Assembly (NCBI RefSeq): GCF_032062135.1
Contig: NC_092859.1
Coordinates: 84,757,067 to 84,821,066, forward strand
Length of the DNA stretch: 64,000 nt
Direction of reading: 5' to 3'
Origin: Pyxicephalus adspersus
Taxonomy: Eukaryota > Chordata > Amphibia > Anura > Pyxicephalidae
Shown here: positions 60,986 to 64,000 of the stretch, one piece after another
How positions within the stretch are numbered: the first letter of the stretch is position 1
Layout of the letters: each line of letters starts with the position of its first letter
Made by a program: the position numbers and the translations under genes
The notes under the pieces: model-generated
What the model saw: only the letters and a program-made list of their open reading frames with translations
The model's database searches: none
Told to the model about the DNA's origin: nothing

Positions 60986-62989
60986 TTGGTAAAGCTTTTG
61001 ACATTAGGTCAAACATGCAAAAATGTATTTTATAGCCAGCACTACATATGTTTTAGATCTGATATATCCTTTTTAGAATAAAGTCATGTACCATTTGACT
61101 TTATTCAAGATGTAAAAAGTCTAGGAATCAGCGTATTATTGTACCTGCTTCTCCTGGTATGGCAAACAACTTTAATGGCATTCTTCCACTTGATGAACTA
61201 TGTCAAGCTAAATCGAAAAGTGGACTTTAATATGATGTTTTGTAGATATGCAGTGATATCTCCACTCAGATCATCGGAGCTTACAGTAAAATGTATCAGA
61301 TAATACTAAGAAAGTAACAGTCATATAAAATACTTGGACTTGGACTTGTAGGCACACACATTTGGCTTTGTATGCGTATACTTATGTGTATGAGCAATAA
61401 AACATATGGATACAATTTATATAAGCAAAGGATGCCAAAATAGATGCAAATGAATTGTGAATACGCTACACGCCTGTTACAAATATTATGAGTAAGATGA
61501 ATTGGGTAATATTGTTATTAGGTGTATAATGACTAGTGTGAAAAACAATGCATTCCTTTATCCTGGAATGGAACTTCCATATTGATGAGTGTTTGGGTTT
61601 GGCTCTGTGCAATGTGGGAATAATCCCAACATTTTAAAAGCCTTTTAATTTCAGTCTTTACTTCTATATTCACAACTAGACTATAAAATGACCTATGGAC
61701 AGCCATGAGTTAAAACATTGACTTGATATTTTGGAAAGTTAGCCTCCTTTCTCATTCTGTGTGCCTCAATGTCATTCAGTATCGCAGCAGCACAAGGCCA
61801 GTTACAGAAACATCGATAATCTAGTGTTAGCAGATTTTATCTGGTCAATATAATGTAGTTAAAAAAATGTAAAAAATCAATGTAAACTGTAGTTGCTTGC
61901 CATGGTTGGTGGGCAGTACAGCCCACTTAATTATCCTCCACCAAAATACCATGTACATTACTTAATGAATACCTAACAAGTATTCATGTATCACTTTTTT
62001 CATTAAAAAGTGTCAATGTAGACATTGAAAATCTGCCATATTGTAAGAAAACTAATTTGACAGTTTTAAAAATCACTTATTTTGAATATTAAAATGAAAG
62101 CTTTTTTTTTAATATACTGTACAAACCATCTTGCATTGCAAATGGAGTATGTAATATACCTTTTTCTGAAAAAAAGAAGAGTTTCTCTTTAACTGCCAAA
62201 ACAGATAACTTCTTGAAATTCACTACATAGGTTTGCTGGTTTTCTATACATGGCATCCATCCATATGTATTTGTGTTTTATGAAGAATATTTTATCTTAA
62301 ATGTTATGTCCCTATGGAACATTTGAGGAAAAACACACAGGATATTACTATGAATTATGATTCTTGGTTTTATATGGCAGATTATGGTTTTTGGGAAGTT
62401 GTAGCATACTTCATAAAAATATGTTTGCATCTTTTTATGTCAAAATACTTTAAAATAATGATGTGTGAATGATACTGCACAATATTTTACAGCATAAAAT
62501 ACTTTTCAAGACATAATAGTTGGCTTAAAATGTAAAGATGTTCTGCAAGGGAGCACTTACCAAACTTAAGTTCATGACAGCACTGCTTGAATGCTCATGG
62601 TAATCAAAATCTTCCACTCCTTAAAAGCCTAAATGAGGGGGTGGGGATGAACACATCACTCAGTAAAGCATTCCATTCCCCTCCAAAACAGGAGGGGAAG
62701 GGGAAACCAAACATGCACTTTGTCTAGGGTGCTGGAGCAATCTGTGTAACTGTATATAAGCAATACATTCTTTTTGTATTTTCTTGGATCACTTTCCTAG
62801 GTTTTATTGTTTTTTTTTTCTAGAAAAATGAGTGAAATACACATAGCTAAAAGACCAAAAGTCACTTGTTTCCCTTAGCAGACATATGGATTTTACACTC
62901 TGCAATTGTGATCTGAGCATCCAATGTATCACCATGTTTGACTATTCATCAAGCATTTGCAGGTTGTATCTTTTTGTATATTTGTGTCT
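60986..62989. other. Intergenic
   Basis: AT-rich, no recognised gene or recurring repeat. Confidence 0.5.
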
Positions 62990-63888
62990 AGAAGTTTAAA
63001 TACCCTGGCAAAATGTGTTACATGTTGGCTATTGTTTGGAAATTATGACTGATCATGCAGAAAATGTTTATTTATGAGAGAAAGTACAACCGTTTTCAAT
63101 TCTAAGGACAATGTAAAAATGATTAAAATGTAACCTCAGATGTAAATACAACACAACTGATTCCACCATGTCATTATTTATTTGCAAAAATAAAGCCAAC
63201 TTGGAGAAAATGTGTGTGAAAAACTAAGTACCAGTTATGATTCTATAGCCTCTAGAACCACCTTCAGCAGCAATACCATGGAAAACTAATTTTCTGCATG
63301 ACTTTATTAGTCCTTCACATCCTTCAGAAATTGTGGCTCAGTTTTCTGGTATTTATTTTTACACCATCTTATGGTCTTGATCAAGTTTAGACTTTACGTG
63401 GGCCATTGCAATACCCAAATTCTCTTATTTTTTAGCCTTTCTGTTGTAAATTTACTGACTTGCTTGGGATTATTGTCCTGGGATTGGGATTATCATTCAG
63501 TTTGTTCTGGCAAGTCTCCCAAACAAGACCTACTTGTTCTTTTGTTTTGTTCTAATTCTACTGTTATAGTATATAACATGCTAACTGACACATCCAAAGT
63601 CTGGAGTATAGTTTTGGGTTTTCTTGCAATGTCTCTGAGCATTACATGGTGTGAATTTAGAGTGATTTTGCTTAGACGTTCACTTCTGGGAAGACGCAAC
63701 TGTTTTGAATGTTTTGCACTTTTAATAATGCACTTTCCCACTCTAGAATGATGGACTTCTAAATGTTTGGAAATGGTTTCAATTTAGCAACAATTACTTT
63801 TCCAATATCATATTTCTTCCCTGGCATTGTGTTAATACTTACCTGGATGCTTTTATTGAAGTGTTCACACTTGGTGACCTGTTAACCT
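62990..63888 (-). pseudogene. Tc1/mariner-like transposon, internally deleted (minus strand)
   Basis: On the minus strand, 63480-63391 reads QDNNPKQVSKFTTERLKNKR followed by WVLQWPT, the Tc1 block QDNDPKHTSK..EWL...VL.WP that holds the second catalytic Asp. The right part (63493-63741) reads ERLSKITLN...LRDIARKPKTILQTLDVSVS, which fits the N-terminal DNA-binding region. The two are only a few bases apart, so the middle of the transposase has been lost. The flanks carry the element's familiar non-coding ends (aagtttaaataccctggc on the left). The protein cannot be functional. Confidence 0.7.
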
Positions 63889-63890
63889 CC

Positions 63891-64000
63891 CTGGCAGTAT
63901 TATTATTAAGTATTTTGTATTATGTAAAAGCAGTACTTTTAAAAATACTTAGTATTTTAAATTTCCTGCCTGGCTGGCGCCGCACCCCCAACCATGCACT
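63891..64000 (+). repeat. Start of a MITE-like repeat, cut by the window edge
   Basis: TTAACCTCCCTGGCAGTATT, then AAAAGCAGTACTTTT and TTCCTGCCTGGCTGGCGCCG. The abrupt GC-rich TGGCTGGCGCCGC stretch and the TTAA start fit a dispersed frog repeat. The right end is outside the window. Confidence 0.5.

Noticed and set aside
4396..64000. HMGA2 exons expected on the minus strand downstream of LLPH
   Set aside because: I looked for the acidic C-terminal coding sequence, the AT-hook repeats and a cluster of let-7 type sites (GAGGTAG on the plus strand). Only one isolated GAGGTAG (46530, inside a hAT piece) was seen.

Overview
The window is vertebrate nuclear DNA, most likely from a frog. It is AT-rich and holds one short intron-split gene at the left edge, then about 59 kb with no other gene I can recognise. 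That stretch is full of DNA-transposon remnants, miniature inverted-repeat elements (MITEs), L1 and L2 retrotransposon pieces and (TA)n microsatellites. The frog assignment is an inference. It rests on the LLPH protein, the L2/L1/Tc1 types, and several dispersed repeats I associate with anuran (probably ranoid) genomes.

The only confident cellular gene is LLPH (LLP homolog, LAPS18-like family) on the + strand. Coding exons lie at 284-491 and 4079-4248 and encode 125 residues. The splice phase is consistent, and a variant poly(A) signal lies at 4367. In other vertebrates LLPH has TMBIM4 on its 5' side and a convergent HMGA2 across a long gene-poor interval on its 3' side. The rest of this window fits that interval, but no HMGA2 exon is visible here.

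4.4-17 kb: mostly unique-looking AT-rich DNA with two (TA)n tracts, a reversed copy of repeat family E2, and two unassigned open frames (5903-6097 minus; 12124-12321 plus, with exon-like borders). 17-30 kb: repeat-dense. It contains an L1 3' end, four same-orientation copies of foldback family G (CGTACACACTTCCAA ends), a 1 kb element with about 230-bp inverted arms, a Tc1 remnant, an L2 fragment, and MITE families E1, E2, E3 and F.

30-46 kb: sparse, with a TcMar-like MITE, a GC-richer palindromic patch, F copies, a decayed Tc1 transposase and a 133-nt hairpin. 46.2-48.5 kb: a nested cluster of Tigger-like MITE, hAT-like piece, and an L1 fragment split by an L2 3' end whose frame is still open. 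49-64 kb: a possible L1 3' end, a hAT MITE with 8-bp target-site duplication, a TIR element with an 810-bp assembly gap, two more Tc1 remnants and the start of another MITE at the right edge.

No operon, CRISPR array, phage, tRNA or rRNA is present. I found no clearly new biological system. The best leads are the exon-like open frame near 12.1 kb, the large inverted-repeat element with its own internal hairpin near 19 kb, the splice-donor-carrying E1 copy inside the LLPH intron, and the same-orientation cluster of family G.
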